From: Erinaceus europaeus
Lineage: Eukaryota > Chordata > Mammalia > Eulipotyphla > Erinaceidae
DNA length: 64,000 nt
Assembly (NCBI RefSeq): GCF_950295315.1
Contig: NC_080164.1
Coordinates: 60,048,003-60,112,002 of the forward strand
Direction of reading: 5' to 3'
The position numbers and the translations under genes are program-made. Below, one piece after another: positions 1 through 11,947 of this stretch (positions are counted from its first letter, which is position 1; each line of letters starts with the position of its first letter). The notes beneath the pieces were generated by a model, which searched no databases, was not told where the DNA came from, and saw only the letters and a list, made by a program, of their open reading frames with translations.

Positions 1-424
1 CCTTTTTTTTTTTTTTTTTTTTTTTCGTTACTGGTATATACTTAACATAATCAGTCTTAACTTCTGAACCAAGTTATGGATAGGGATACATTTTTTCTTC
101 AGGTAACTATAAAAAGAATCAATCAGTTGCTGTCAGATTGCTGTGTACTAAACACTAGTTATGTCATAAATTACTAGATTTAGTTGATATTAAATGAGAG
201 AGATAAACCAGAACACTGTTCTAGCATATGTAGTCACAGTGATAAAATTCAGCCTCATGCACATAAACTTACCTCTCTATAAATTGAGCCATCAAGATTC
301 TTTTCTTACTCTAGAGTATAATTTATTCTAGTGAGTCAAATGTAAACTAGTTAATTATTACTAAACACTTTAGTAAGAGGGGGAGTATTTTGTAGTTTGC
401 AGTTACATTTCCATGTATGTGTGT
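1..424. other. unassigned AT-rich sequence with a T-run
   Basis: A run of about 23 T lies at 3-25, possibly the reverse-complemented A-tail of a retroelement that begins outside the window. The rest is AT-rich and I recognise no gene or repeat in it. Confidence 0.5.
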
Positions 425-446
425 ACACACACACACACACACACAC
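425..446. repeat. (CA)n microsatellite
   Basis: Eleven or so CA units stand directly before the target-site duplication of the L1 that follows. Confidence 0.9.
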
Positions 447-456
447 ATGTTTTATT

Positions 457-1550
457 ATTTTTTTTATTTAAGAAAGCATTAATTAACAAAACCATAGGGT
501 AGGAGGGGTACAATTCCACATGATTCCCACCACACATTCTCCATATCCCACCCCTTGCCCTGATAACTTTCCCATTCTCTATCCCTCTGGGAGCATGGAC
601 CCAGGGTCATTGTGGGTTGCAGAAGGTAGAAGGTCTGGCTTCTGTAATTGCTTCCCCACTGAACATGGGTGTTGACTGGTTGGTCCATACTCCCAGTCTG
701 CCTCTCTCTTTCCCTAGTAGGGTGGGTCTCTGGGGAAGCGGAGCTCCAGGACACATTGATGGGGTCTTCAGTCCAGGGAAGCCTGGCCGGCATCCTGATG
801 ACATCTGGAACCTGGTAACTGAAAAGAGAGTTAACATACGAAGCCAAACAAGTTGTTGAGCAATCATGGACCCAAAACTTGGAATAGTGGAGAGGAAGTG
901 TTAGGGGGATACTCACTGCAAACTCTAGTGTACTTCTGCTTTCAGGTATATATTTTGCAGTAGTTTACGGATACGTGTGAACATATGCTCTCTCTCTCAC
1001 AGAAACTGGTGTATATCTAGGTTTTGGGACTTTGTTAGAAAGTGAACCACCTGAGATGGAATTAGAGTATACTATGAAAGGAAAGGTCACACCCGAGTAA
1101 TGAAGCTGAAGGGTTGTCATTCCACACGTGTAGTCTCTGGACATAGTCTGAAGTGAGCATGTTGAGGTGGCAATCGTTGTGTTGATTAGGTTGTGATCGG
1201 CAGATGCAATGTTATTTGATGTGGACTGGGAGAGGCATACGGGAAAGTGGGCCCTATCCAAGGGTTCCAGGACTGGGGGAAGTAGAGGCTCTATAGTGGA
1301 GATGTGAGGTTCCTGCTGTCTTAGGGTTCAAAAAGACAATCGATAGTTAATTTTATCATCACATTATTTGGTAATTGGGTTAACTTTGAAAAGTCCTTTT
1401 GTTAGGGTTTGCTGTACAGTACCCAGTATCTTGTATATAGCTGTGCTATTGGTTGCTTCTGATCTCCTTGGTCTTGGCTTTTGAGAGAGTCTGCATATCA
1501 ATTGCAATGCATATATTGAGAAAACATTCAGTTTGTGTTTTGAAAACCTG
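457..1550 (-). mobile_element. L1 3' UTR, 3' segment of a twin-primed insertion
   Basis: The reverse complement reads through the long L1 3' UTR that recurs across the window (compare 39540-40632, 55402-56538, 60262-62390) and ends in an A-tail, seen here as T-rich sequence at 457-470. Near 1550 the orientation flips and L1 ORF2 sequence starts on the + strand. Both arms stop at the same 3' UTR point (the sequence around ttttcaaaacaca), as twin priming predicts. A 10-bp duplication atgttttatt flanks the pair (447-456 and 2797-2806). Non-coding; the frames seen here are chance frames. Confidence 0.88.
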
Positions 1551-2796
1551 CTCTAGGTCACTGATTGTCAGAGAAATGCAAATTAAGACAACACTAAGAT
1601 ACCACCTCACTCCTGTAAGAATGGCATACATCAAAAAGGACAGCAGCAACAAATGCTGGAGAGGTTGTGGGGACAGAGGAACCCTTTTACATTGCTGGTG
1701 GGAATATAAATTGGTACAGCCTCTGTGGAGAGCAGTCTGGAAAACTCTCAGAAGGCTAGACATGGACCTTCCATATGATCCAGTAATTCCTCTCCTGGGG
1801 TTATACCCCAAAGACTCCATAACACCCAGCCAAAAAGAGGTGTGTACTCCTATGTTCATAGCAGCACAATTCATAATAGCTAAAACCTGGAAGCAACCCA
1901 GGTGCCCAACAACAGATGAGTGGCTGAGAAAGCTGTGGTATATATACTGTTGTATGCTTTACATTGGGTAGTTCTCCCCCGCCAAGAGAATTGCATCAGT
2001 CCTGTTAATTTCATGGGCCTGCTTGGCCCCGCACCTAGGGACCCTGCCAGAGTTAGAGAGTACCAGAGTTTCAGAGAGTTCCTGGGTTCCTGAGTTCGGG
2101 GAGTGCCAGAGTTGGAGAGTTCCTGAGTTCTAGAGTAAGAAAGAGTTCCACAGTGGAAGAGTTTCAGAGTTAAGAGAGTTTCTGAGTTGCAGAGAGAGAG
2201 TGCTTGCGCCGCCGCAAAGAGCAGAGTTCTGTTTGGTGATTAGTTTGTCTTAGTTTATGAATCGTGGTTCCTGAATAAAGAAATACAGCTTCCCTGTCCA
2301 GCCGTTGTCTCCGCGTCTCTGTTACCCACCCGTGAAGCTAACCCACCCGGCTAGAGCTTAAGAATTTTAACAACAATATACACAATGGAATACTATGCAG
2401 CTATCAAGAACAATGAACCCACCTTCTCTGACCCATCTTGGACAGAGCTAGAAGGAATTATGTTAAGTGAGCTAAGTCAGAAAGATAAAGATGAGTATGG
2501 GATGATCCCACTCATCAACAGAAGTTGAGGAAGAAGATCTGAAAGACAAACTAAAAGCAGGACCTGACCAAATTGTAAGTAGGGCAACAAAGTAATAACC
2601 CTGAGGTGAGGGGTAGACATGCAGCTTCCTGGGACATTGGGGGGTGGGAGTGGGTGGGAGGGATGGGTCACAGTCTTTTGGTGGTGGGAATGGTGTTTAT
2701 GTACACTCCTAGTAAAATGTAGTTATATACATCACTAGTTAATTAATATGAGGGGGGAAAATTAATTGTATGTCTCGAAGGTTTTCAAAACACATA
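1551..2796 (+). mobile_element. L1 ORF2 C-terminus plus start of 3' UTR, inverted 5' segment
   Basis: Translation of 1561-1947, continuing at 2382, gives the conserved C-terminal end of L1 ORF2p, including CWRGCG, LLHCWWE, the PLLGLYPK region, [24 protein letters not shown] and a YIYTMEYY-type motif. The segment is interrupted by a solo LTR at 1948-2375. ORF2 ends near 2527 and the 3' UTR then runs to 2796. It is the inverted partner of 457-1550. Only about 180 residues of ORF2 remain, so it cannot be functional. Confidence 0.9.
1948..2375 (+). mobile_element. solo LTR, class II (ERVK-like) endogenous retrovirus
   Basis: This 428-bp block interrupts an L1 ORF2 motif. It begins TGTTGT and ends ACAACA (perfect terminal inverted repeats). 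It is flanked by a 6-bp duplication atatac (1942-1947 and 2376-2381), both copies of which belong to the L1 consensus. A polyadenylation signal AATAAA lies at 2274-2279, followed by a CT-rich U5-like part, which fixes + orientation. The interior has degenerate repeats of the type agagtt(c/t)c(c/t)gag. There is no internal viral sequence, so this is the product of LTR-LTR recombination. The 6-bp duplication suggests a class II retrovirus; the family is not identified. Confidence 0.88.
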
Positions 2797-2814
2797 ATGT
2801 TTTATTTGTGAATT

Positions 2815-3285
2815 AATAATGATTGGCAAGATTGTGGGGTAAGAGGGGTACAATTTCCACCACCAGGGTTCCATATCCCCTCCTTTTTCATTAAAAGTTT
2901 TCCTATTCTTTATCCCTCTGGGAGTATGGACCAAAGATCTTTATGGGGTACAGAAGGTGAAAGGTCTGGTTTCTGTAACTGCTTCTCTGCTGGACATGGA
3001 TGTTGATAGGTTGATCCATACTTCCAGCCTGTTTTTATCTTTCCTTAGTGGGATAGGGCTCTAGGGAGTTGGTGTTCCAGCGTACATTGGTGAGTTCATC
3101 TGCCCAGGGAAGTAGGTTGGTGTTACGGTAGCCCCTGCAATTGGTGGCTGAAAAGCATTAAGATATAAAACGTAACAATTTGTTTAATAATCAGGAACCT
3201 AAAGATAAAAGTGTAGCAGATGAGATTTGGGGTCTTCATGTTGAAAAGATCTGGGAAATCTATTATAGGTATATTCCATGTGGTC
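2815..3285 (-). mobile_element. older L1 3' UTR, inverted pair with the next feature
   Basis: The reverse complement matches the terminal part of the L1 3' UTR (compare 53995-54485), up to the segment equivalent to ggtatattcc. It carries many differences from the younger copies. At about 3285 the orientation flips to + strand ORF2. Confidence 0.8.
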
Positions 3286-4150
3286 CATGATCTTATAAAC
3301 AGAATATTCATCAAAGAAGAGATCCAGAAGGCCATCAAATATGAAAAAAATGCTCCAAGTCACTAATTGTCAGAGTAATGTAAATAAAGACAACAATGAC
3401 ATACTACCTCACTCCTGTGAGAATGGCATACATCAAAAAGGGCAGCAACAACAAATGCTGGAGAGGTTGTAGGGACAAAAGACCCCTCCTGCATTGCTGG
3501 TGGGAATGTAAATTGGTCAACTCCTGTGGAGAGCAGTCTGGAGAACCATCACAAGGCTAGAAATGGAACTTCCTTATGACTCAGTAATTCATCTCCTAGG
3601 GATATATCCTAAGGAGTCAAACATACCCATCCAAATAATTACTAGCACACATATGTTCGTAGCAGTACAATTCATAATAGTCGAAACCTGGAAACAACCC
3701 AGGTGCCCAACAACACATGAGTGGCAGTGAAAATTGTGGTATATATACACAATGAAGTACTTAACAGCTATTAAGAATAATGAATCCACCGTCTTAGACC
3801 CATCTTGGATGGAGCTAAAAGGAATTATGGTAAGTGAGATAAGCCAGAAAGAGGAAGATTAGTATGTGATGATCCCACTCATAAACAGAAATTGAGAAAG
3901 GACAAAAATGAAAATGCAGAGTAGATTTTTGACTGAGTTTGGGGTATTGCACCAAAGTAAAAAACTCTGGATGTGGTGGGGTAGGGTAGATTTTCACCTC
4001 CACTTTAGGTATGTGGGGGTAGAGACACCTTTGGTCATGGGAAAGGTGTAAATATACACTCCTATTAACCTATAGTCTTATAAATCACTAATCAATATAA
4101 GATGGGAAAATAGATTGAATGTCTCAAGTTTTTTGATGCATAAAATATTT
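3286..4150 (+). mobile_element. L1 ORF2 C-terminus and proximal 3' UTR (degenerate)
   Basis: Degenerate ORF2 end sequence (CWRGC, the IYPK region, [11 protein letters not shown]) runs to a stop near 3895. The proximal 3' UTR follows, up to the equivalent of tgtctcaagtttttt. About 0.7 kb of 3' UTR is missing between the arms, which twin priming often causes. The flanks contain similar strings (aatgttttattt at about 2796 and aatgtttatttt at about 4152), a possible duplication. Confidence 0.78.
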
Positions 4151-4249
4151 TAATGTTTATTTTACTTTGGTAAGAACAATTGACAAGAGATCTTTAACTG
4201 AAGCGTCATGTCTGTGGGTTTGTCATTTCACATTATACATCTCTCTCCC

Positions 4250-5025
4250 CTTCTCCCCAGCCATTTCCTGGGGACTGCCAATCCACTCTCCAACTCAATA
4301 AATTCTACCATCTTAGATCCTTTACATCAGTGGAATCATACAGTATTTCTTTTTCTCTAACTGGTTTGTTTCTCTTAACGTACCTCTGAGGCTAATAATT
4401 TCATTTTCTAAAAGCTTAATAGTACTTCAGTATGTGTATATCTCATGTTTCACTTATTGATCCATCTGTAAATGTTCATTTAGGCTGATTCCCTACCTTG
4501 GCTATTATGGAGAGTGAGTCAATGGGCAAGGCATGAGTATGCTAATATTTCATTAGATTCTGGTTTTAATTCTTTAAGATACTGGGGAATGGAATTGCTT
4601 ATTATAGCATATGGCAATTCTATTTTTATTTATTTAGAATATTTCATGCTGTTTTCCATGTTGCACACTTCTGTATCCCTACCAACAGTGTGAATAATTG
4701 CAGTTCCCACATATACTTGCTCCATGCCAACACTTAACTTTTATTTTGTTTTGCTTTGATAATACTCATCTCTACAAATGTGAAATGAAAATACCATTGT
4801 AGTTTTGATGTACATTTCTCTGAAAATCAGTGATATTGTAGAACATATTTCTTATATAATTTGTAAAGTTTGCAAAAAGCTTATTTCTCATATCACTTAT
4901 TTCTTATGTCATTTGTAAAGTTTGCAAAAAAGTTCATTCAAGTTCTTAGCCCTCATTTTTCATGGCTACGTACATGATATAACTATGTCATTTGCTAGCA
5001 CACATGTCAATTAACAACATTATCA
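4250..5025 (-). mobile_element. ancient mammalian L1 ORF2/3' region (antisense)
   Basis: The + strand carries the familiar antisense signature of old L1 ORF2 ends: catcagtggaatcatacagt, later ttggctattatggagag, then ccctaccaacagtgtgaa. It is far more diverged than the hedgehog-specific L1s and no frame survives. Confidence 0.7.
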
Positions 5026-5205
5026 TTTCATTAAAGTAGGGGGGTTAAATGACAAAAGCAATATAAACTGCTTGAGCTGATACCTGGGATATCAAATATG
5101 CCTATAAAATGATTTGGTGTATTGAAGATTGAATTTGTTTGACTGATCCAGTAAATGTACAAATTCTTCCATTTTTCTTTGTGTATTTTAGTCTTGTCTC
5201 TATCA

Positions 5206-5206
<1 letters not shown>

Positions 5207-5274
<68 letters not shown>
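5207..5274. repeat. (CA)n/(TA)n microsatellite
   Basis: About 28 CA units run into a short TA tract. The frame read from it as a Cys-Val peptide is an artefact. Confidence 0.95.
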
Positions 5275-5319
5275 CTTCATTTATTTGCTAAATATATCAA
5301 CTAAATTTTATTATTTATG

Positions 5320-6110
5320 TTCTTTTTTAAAATTTTATTTTACTGGGAGTTAATGGTTTATAGCCTCTCATCTCCCCTTGGCTGTTATCTAGGAGACACA
5401 CCAGAAACCCAATGTCCTTACATCCTCTTTCCTCAGAGTCCTTTGCTGTGATTCAATACACCACACCTAGTCCAAGTTTCACCTTCCGTTTTCCCTTACT
5501 GTCCTTTATTCTTAAATTCCACTTATAAATGAGATCATTTGGTATTAGTTATTCTCTTTCTGGTTTATACTTAATATATTTACACTATTTTATATATGTC
5601 TAATTTTGTCCACAATTTGTCCTTGGGCATCTGGTTGCTTCCCAGTTTGGGCTACTACGAACTGTGCTGTTATGAACATAGGTATACATAAGACTTTTAT
5701 AGTAGGTGTCTTTTATGTCCTTGCATAAATCCCTAGGAAAGGGTTTGCTGGGTCATAAGGTAGGTCCATTTCAAATGTCCCAAAGAACCTTTAAACTGTC
5801 TCCCTTAGGGGATGGGTTAAGTCACATACCCATCAGCAGTGTAGGAAACTTTCTTTCCCTGCACAGCTTCTCCAACAGTTGGCGTTTCTGTCTTTTCTTT
5901 CTTTTTTTATTTATTTATTTATAAAATTTTTCTGTCTTTTCTAATGTATGCCATTCTCACAGGTGTGATAACAGTGAGAAACACTGTTATCTCAGTGTTT
6001 TTATTTTTATTTCCCTGATCATCAGTCACTCTGAGCATTTTCCATATGCCTGTTGGTCCCTTGGATCTCTTTGGAGAATATTCTGCCCATTCAACTAAAT
6101 TTTGAGCACC
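5320..6110 (-). mobile_element. older L1 ORF2 C-terminus and 3' UTR (antisense)
   Basis: The reverse complement shows the region equivalent to VRMAYI (about 5940-5960), the PLLGLYP-equivalent region and the tggttgcttcccagtttggg signature of antisense ORF2. A small T/A-rich insertion at 5900-5935 interrupts it. It is intermediate in divergence between the ancient L1 at 4250-5025 and the young L1s. Confidence 0.72.
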
Positions 6111-6164
6111 ATAACTTACAAGTCTGATATAAGTAGGAGGGAACAACTGAGATTCAAAATAAAA

Positions 6165-6357
6165 TTTATTGAGAACCTGGCAGTAGTGCACTTGTTTAAG
6201 TGCAAATGTTTGCTTCCCAAATGCAGGGGAGAAGCTTCATAAGTGGTGAAATAGATCTGCAGGTGTCTATCTTTCTTCCTATTTTCCCTCTTCTCTCAAT
6301 TTATCTATGTCCTGTCAAGTATAATAGAAAAGAAAATATAAAAATAAAAAATAAAAT
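6165..6357 (+). mobile_element. degenerate tRNA-derived SINE (ERI-like, type 1)
   Basis: The head (cagtagtgcacttgtttaagtgc) is the decayed A-box region. The gaagcttcataagtggtga and gatctgcaggtgtct signatures follow, then a CT-rich region and an A-rich tail. Confidence 0.75.
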
Positions 6358-7329
6358 TTATTATTTTCTCCTAAATCATATAAAGTACTTGATAGACCGA
6401 TTGGACATATCTTTAAAGACATTTTTCATATACCATCACAAATGTTGACAAAGAAAATATCTAAAGAGTTAATACATATATCTAAAACACAAATCCTAGT
6501 CAAATAATTATCCTATTTAAAATTTTTCAGTAACTCCCATTATTTTAGCATAAAATAAAAACTTCATATGACCTTATGGGTGTGTCTTACTATTTTTTTT
6601 TTTTTTGGTTTTGTTTCTGGAAAACTAATTTATATCTTGCACTTAAGGATACTGAACCACTTAATTATACCCAGTGCATGTAAGTGTGAAGATATTTCTC
6701 TCCTTGAAATATTGTCACCTTAATTTCCTAACTTAGTCCTAATATTCCTTCAGTAGTTTCTTTAACTGTCACAGATTTGAAAGCCATGGGTCATGAAAAT
6801 ATATTAGTTTTTGTCTTCATTTAATGGAAAAACTAAACTGAAAAAGGATGACAAACCATGTCTACTTGTAAAGAATTTTTACTTGAAATATATTTTATGA
6901 TATATTACATTATATATTTTAGTTATATATCTAGTGCCTTCCCCTAGTTTTAAGGCATTAAAATCCATTAAAAACAAATATAGCTGGCAAGTCTCCAAAG
7001 CAGATCTATATGAAATTCTGTATTACATCTTAAAAACCTTTTTGTACTTCCATTTACATTAAATCACCGAAGCCCAACATTTGTTTCAGAGACTCAAACT
7101 GTTTTTTCATATGATTACATAATTCTTAATTTCAGAACATTCATATAATAGAGAAAAAAGAACACAACTGTGAATCATAAATGGGTTGGTAGAAGACACA
7201 AAAATATATCTGATGTACAACTGGAAACAAGAATATACAATGTACTACTACAGCATAGCAAGAAACATTGAAAATAGGCAAAGAATTAAAAGATAATTTG
7301 AATGAAGATACATGAATAACCAAGGAGTA
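6358..7329. other. unassigned AT-rich sequence
   Basis: I see no coding signal or recognisable repeat. The only feature is a T-run at about 6590-6606. Confidence 0.5.
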
Positions 7330-7900
7330 CACAATGATGCATAAATTCTAGACATCAAAGAAATGTAAATTAAATCACACTGTGATTTAAATTTATAAAT
7401 TTAAAATGGCAGTTATCTCTGTTTATTAGCAAAAATGTATAACCATTGGAGATTTTATAATAATAAGAATGTAAAAATAAGAAAACTACTGTGGAATTGA
7501 TTTTGGAAATTTCTTTCATTGTAAGCATCTACTTAAAATTTGACTCAAAAGTTTTATTCCCAAGAATATTGAAAATTAAGTATCTATAAGACAACTTAAA
7601 TCAGAACACATAAAGAGACTATAATGTCCCCAACTGACTACAATTCAAATATTACTCAACTAGAGAATGGATATTAAAAGAATGTGTTCTTAAAATTGAA
7701 TATTTTTAAAAAGTGAAAAACGAGTGATATTTGTAGAAACATAGGTGAATATCATATTTATACTGATCAAGAGGAGATAGACACATATGAGTGTGTTTTA
7801 TACGACTAAATTTATGAAGTTCAGAAACAGGCCAATCTAATGTATGCTAAAAAAAACTTAGAACAATACCAATCTGTGGGTGGAAGCTTTTTTTTTTTGT
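7330..7900 (+). mobile_element. probable ancient L1 3' end (sense)
   Basis: The order of weak L1 signatures fits an old sense-strand L1: aaagaaatgtaaattaaa, then aaaactactgtggaatt, then actcaactagagaatgg. No frame survives. The assignment is tentative. Confidence 0.45.
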
Positions 7901-9210
7901 GATAATAAAAACATTCTGTTTTTGTAAGCATACTATTTATCAAAACTTGTATAATTAGGGTTTTATTATGATAGATACATCTTACCTCAAAACCAAATAT
8001 ATTATTTTTATACTTGCCAATTTTTAAATATGTGCTAATTCTATAATATGTAAGGACATATGTTTAAAAAACAATTATTTAGAACATGTGTCCAACTGGA
8101 CTGTATTCTTTATGTAACTAAAAAAGTTTGCAGACACATGATGTGTAATATGGTCAAAACCCTGCTTATTTTTTTCTCATAATCTTGGAAGAAAATGATG
8201 ACATTTCTGCATTACTCTTGTCCTCTACAGCTGCTATTGTCCTCAGCTGCCAAGAATTTTCCCACATCAGTATTTTTTTAAATCTCCTCAGATGATTTTA
8301 AGAGGCAACCAACATAAAAGCCACTGATTTTATTCACTCTTCCAAAATAAAAGTGAAGGCGATAAGACTTTGGATAGTACAAAGATATTTGACAAGAGTA
8401 GCTAAACAACACATTTCTTTTCAGAGAACTCCAGGAAAGATGAGTGAGAATTTCGGTATAAACTCCTATATTTCATCCAATAATCTTATTTTATTTGAAT
8501 TGTTTGGTATATTCTCACAGATTTTATATGTTGGAGATGTCGGTCTCTCCCATAGAGATATTATGTCATCACCTCTAAGTAATGTAAGACTTCTCATTCA
8601 ACACGTGCTTTTGTTTTTGCATTGCTTTCTAATTTCCCCTGCCCCGGCCCCCACACACAACACACAACATAAAGTGATTGTAGAATTGGTGGAATTTGCT
8701 TTATTCTGCAGAGCCAAAACACCTTATATTGCCAATCTAGTATCAATGCTCTCAAAACTGGGCCTTTTTGCCTAGGTAGATCCTGAACTTAGATGTACCT
8801 CAAAGCTCAACAAATACCAACACTACCACCACCCACAAAAAAAAAAAAATCATTCTGAGTAAATCCATGAAGATTGCTACTATCTTCAATAGGAACAGCT
8901 GTGGATCATATTAAAGCAAAAGCTACCCTACTTTTTGAAGTTTTCAAATTATTCCTGCAAGTCCTAGCCAGACTGAGCCAATAAATAAGTGTTTATATTT
9001 TTAAACACTTTATCCCTGACAGCTTATTTCGAGTATTAGTTTGAATTAACATTATTTATGAATATAGTCCATTTGGATTCTACAATTTAAGCCTCTCTTT
9101 CTTTCTTTTTCCTTTCCCCATTCTATTTTTCTTCTCTTTTCTTTTCTTTTTCCCACCAGGGTTATCGACGGGAGTTAGTAGTGCCTGCATGATAACTCAA
9201 CCATTCTTAG
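7901..9210. other. unassigned; chance ORF and a SINE-tail fragment
   Basis: An open frame of 140 codons (8353-8775, +) has no recognisable domain, lies in AT-rich DNA and has low-complexity stretches; I consider it chance. The end of the stretch (about 9150-9210) resembles the reverse-complemented 3' extension of the hedgehog SINE (compare 16640-16700). Confidence 0.5.
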
Positions 9211-9214
9211 TGAC

Positions 9215-9444
9215 TTTTTAAAAAATATTTAATTAATTAATTTATTATTGGATAAAGAATTTGAGAGAACACAGAGAAATGAAGAGACAAAGACACTTGC
9301 AGCCCTACTTCACCACTCGTGAAGCTTCTAGCTTTCTCCCTGAAGATGAGGACCACGGGCTTGAAACTGGATCCTTGCACACTGTAATGTGTGCTCTTAA
9401 CCAGGGATGCCGCCACCTGCCCTCCTCCTGCCCTTTTTTCAGAT
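9215..9444 (-). mobile_element. tRNA-derived SINE, type 1 (antisense)
   Basis: Antisense SINE signatures appear in order: tattggataaagaa, a GA-rich part, cttgcagccctacttcaccact, then ggaccacgggcttgaaactgg containing the decayed B box. A second antisense SINE fragment (9736-9830) follows and is split from upstream sequence by a sense SINE. Confidence 0.82.
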
Positions 9445-9455
9445 AGAAACAGAAA

Positions 9456-9724
9456 TCAGGGGGCTGGGCGGTAGTACACAGGTTAAGGGCAGGTGGTACT
9501 AAGCACAAGGATCAGCTTAAGGGATCCCAGTTGAGCTCCCCTCTCTCCACCTGCTGGGGAGTTACTTCACAAGTGGTAAGGCAGGTCTGCAGGTGTCTTT
9601 CTTTCCCCCTCTCTGTCTTCCCCTCCTCTCTTCTCTCTATCCTTTCCAACAGCAATAACAACAATAATAAAAACAACAACAGTGATGAACAACAAGGGCA
9701 ACAAAAGAGGAAAATAAATTAAAA
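9456..9724 (+). mobile_element. tRNA-derived SINE, type 2, nested in older SINE sequence
   Basis: The element runs from ggggctgggcggtagtacac through the caggtctgcaggtgtct signature to the (AAC/AAT)n spacer and A-rich tail characteristic of type 2. An 11-bp perfect duplication agaaacagaaa flanks it (9445-9455 and 9725-9735). Confidence 0.88.
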
Positions 9725-9735
9725 AGAAACAGAAA

Positions 9736-9830
9736 GCAACAGAGAGAGTCACCTGCAGCATTGCTCCACTGCTCGTGGGAGCTTCCCCCACCCTTGTTGG
9801 TAGGGACCAAGGGGTTGAACATGATTTCAT
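9736..9830 (-). mobile_element. SINE fragment, antisense (interrupted by 9456-9724)
   Basis: Antisense signatures gtcacctgcagcattgctcc and ccttgttggtagggaccaagg mark a type 1 SINE whose GA-rich part lies left of the sense SINE insertion. Confidence 0.7.
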
Positions 9831-9989
9831 GTGCATAATTTTTATGTACTACCAGGTGTGTTCTGCCCAAACTCCAATGTAAGTTTCATGAGCATAGTGC
9901 CATATTTCACTAATTTCTTTGTCCTCATAATCACAAGGATCATATACCAGATGCCAAATAAGTAACTGAAAAGTTCTGCTTGTTTGGTT

Positions 9990-10098
9990 CAACCAGAACA
10001 CTGCTTGGCACTGACTTACAGTGGTGCCAGGAATGCAGCTTGGAACCTTAGAGCCAATGAATTTATGCTATCTCTATGCTATCTCCCTGGCTCTGAGA
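9990..10098 (-). mobile_element. third SINE type, antisense, degenerate
   Basis: The reverse complement resembles the short SINE of 48333-48440 and 62695-62830 (agata-gcata tRNA-like head, then a B-box-like ggttccaagctgcattcc region). Strong decay. Confidence 0.5.
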
Positions 10099-10239
10099 AA
10101 GGTTGTTGTTTTAATTTTATTCATAGTTTATAACAAACTAGAGTCCATTTAGCAATTAAAAAATCAAATTATTGGATGATAATGTAATTTTACATGTTTT
10201 AAAATTATCTTTGAACTTTTTTCTCATGTTGAAAATAAG

Positions 10240-10345
10240 GGAAGCAGGGGACAGTGGTTACACACATGATTAAGTGCAGGTCTGCAGTTGTCTCTCTCTC
10301 TCCACCTCCTCCCTCAACTTCTATCAGTCATATCTAAAAAAAAAA
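10240..10345 (+). mobile_element. internally shortened SINE
   Basis: The head (aagcaggggacagtggttacacac) leads straight to the gcaggtctgcagttgtctctc region and a CT-rich and A-rich tail. The middle, including the B box, is missing. Confidence 0.6.
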
Positions 10346-10364
10346 AGAAGAAGAAAAGAAAGAT

Positions 10365-10475
10365 AAAGTTCCAGATGATTCAATCCTGACTCTCCAGAGC
10401 TCTACCTCAATTGTGAAAAGTTAAAACAGGTTGGGGGTATGGACCAACCTATTAATCATTGCCCATGTCAAGAAA
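10365..10475 (+). mobile_element. old L1 3' UTR fragment, left of a nested L1
   Basis: The phrase ggggtatggaccaacctatt is the L1 3' UTR signature seen at 40390 and 50435. The same UTR resumes at 13266 (ttacagaagcc), so the L1 between was inserted into it. An imperfect 14-15-bp duplication (aagaaatcacagaa / aaggaatttacagaa) supports this. Confidence 0.65.
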
Positions 10476-11947
10476 TCACAGAAAAAAATCACTCAAGATA
10501 CTGGAGTCTATATATAGCAAACCTACAGCCAGCATCATACTCAATGGTGAAAAACAGGAAGTATATCCCCTCAGATCAGGTACTAGACAGCCCTGCCATC
10601 TATCACCATTACTATTCAACATAGTGTTGGAAGTTCTTGCCATAGCAATCAGGCAGGAGCAAGGAATTAAAGGGATACAGATTGGAAGAGAAGAAGTCAA
10701 AGTCTCCCTATTTGCAGATGACATGATAGTATAAATAGAAAAACCTAAGGAATCCAGCAAGAAGCTTTTGGAAATCATCAGACAATACAGTAAGTTGTCA
10801 GGCTACAAAATTAATATTCAAAAGTCAGTGGCATTCCTCTATGCAAACACTAAGTTAGAAGAAGATGAAATCCAGACATCAATTCCTTTTATTATAGCAA
10901 CAAAAATAATAAAATATCTAGGAGTGAACCTAAACAAAGAAGTGGAAGACTTGTATACTGAAAATTATAAGACACTACTCAAGGAAATAGAAAAAGACAC
11001 AAATAAGTGGAAAGATATTCCATGTTCATGGGTTGGAAGAACTGGCATCATCAAAATGAATATACTACCCAGATCCATATAAAAATTTAATGCTATCCCC
11101 ATCAAAGTCCCAAACACAATTTTTAGGAGAAAAGAACAAATGCTACAACTGTTTATCTGGAACCAGAAAAGACCTCAAACTGCCAAAACAATCTTGAGAA
11201 GAAAGAAATGGAGGCATCACATTCCTAGATCTCAAATTGTATTATGGGGCCATTGTCATCAAAACTGCTTGGTACTGGAATATGAATAGACACACTGACC
11301 AGTGGAATAGAACTGAGAGCCTGGAAGTAAGCCCCTACACCTATGGACATCTAATCTTTGACAAAGGGGCCCAGACTAGTAAATGGGGAAAGCAGTCTCT
11401 TCAACAAATGGAGTTGGAAAAAATGGGTTGAAACATGCAGAAGAATGAAACTGAACCACTATATTTCACCAAATACAAAAGTAAATTCCAAGTGCATCAA
11501 GGACTTGGATGTTAGGCCACAAACTATCAGATACTTAGAGGAAAATATTGGCAGAACTTTTTTCCGCATAAATTTTAAAGATATCTTCAATGAAATGAAT
11601 CCAATTACAAAGAAGACTAAGGCAAGCATAAACCTATGGGACTACATCAAATTAAAAATCTTCTGCACAGCAAAAGAAACCACTACCCAAACCAAGAGAC
11701 CCCTCACAGACTGGGAGAAGATCTTTACATGCCATACATCTGACAAGAGGCTAATAACCAAAATATATAAAGAGACTGCTAAATTCAACAACAAGAAAAC
11801 AAATGACCACATCCAAAAATGGGGAGAAGATATGTACAGAATATTCACCACAGAAGAGACCCAAAAGGCTAAGAAACACATAAAAAAATGCTCCAAGTCT
11901 TTGATTGTCAGAGAAATGCAAATAAAGACAACAATGAGATACCACTT
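10476..11947 (+). pseudogene. L1 ORF2 remnant: reverse transcriptase to C-terminal region
   Basis: This is the 3' half of L1 ORF2, beginning inside the RT domain at a segment encoding [15 protein letters not shown]. The catalytic FADD motif is intact (10711-10722) but is followed three codons later by a TAA (10732-10734). Downstream, KLSGYKINIQKS, KYLGVNLNKEVEDLY and WKDIPCSWVGR match the L1 thumb region. Frames break again near 11080 and 11200-11300. A long frame (11358-11963) then covers the linker up to the MQIKTTMRYH motif, where the LTR interrupts it. No endonuclease domain is present. The element is 5'-truncated and dead. Confidence 0.9.

Noticed and set aside
1948..2375. Part of the L1 3' UTR
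   Set aside because: It breaks an ORF2 motif, has TG...CA ends, its own AATAAA and a 6-bp duplication, so it is a separate LTR insertion.
5031..5261. Short Cys-Val-repeat protein
   Set aside because: The frame is a translated (CA)n microsatellite.
8353..8775. 140-codon open frame as a gene
   Set aside because: No domain, no start or splice context, AT-rich flanks, low-complexity patches.
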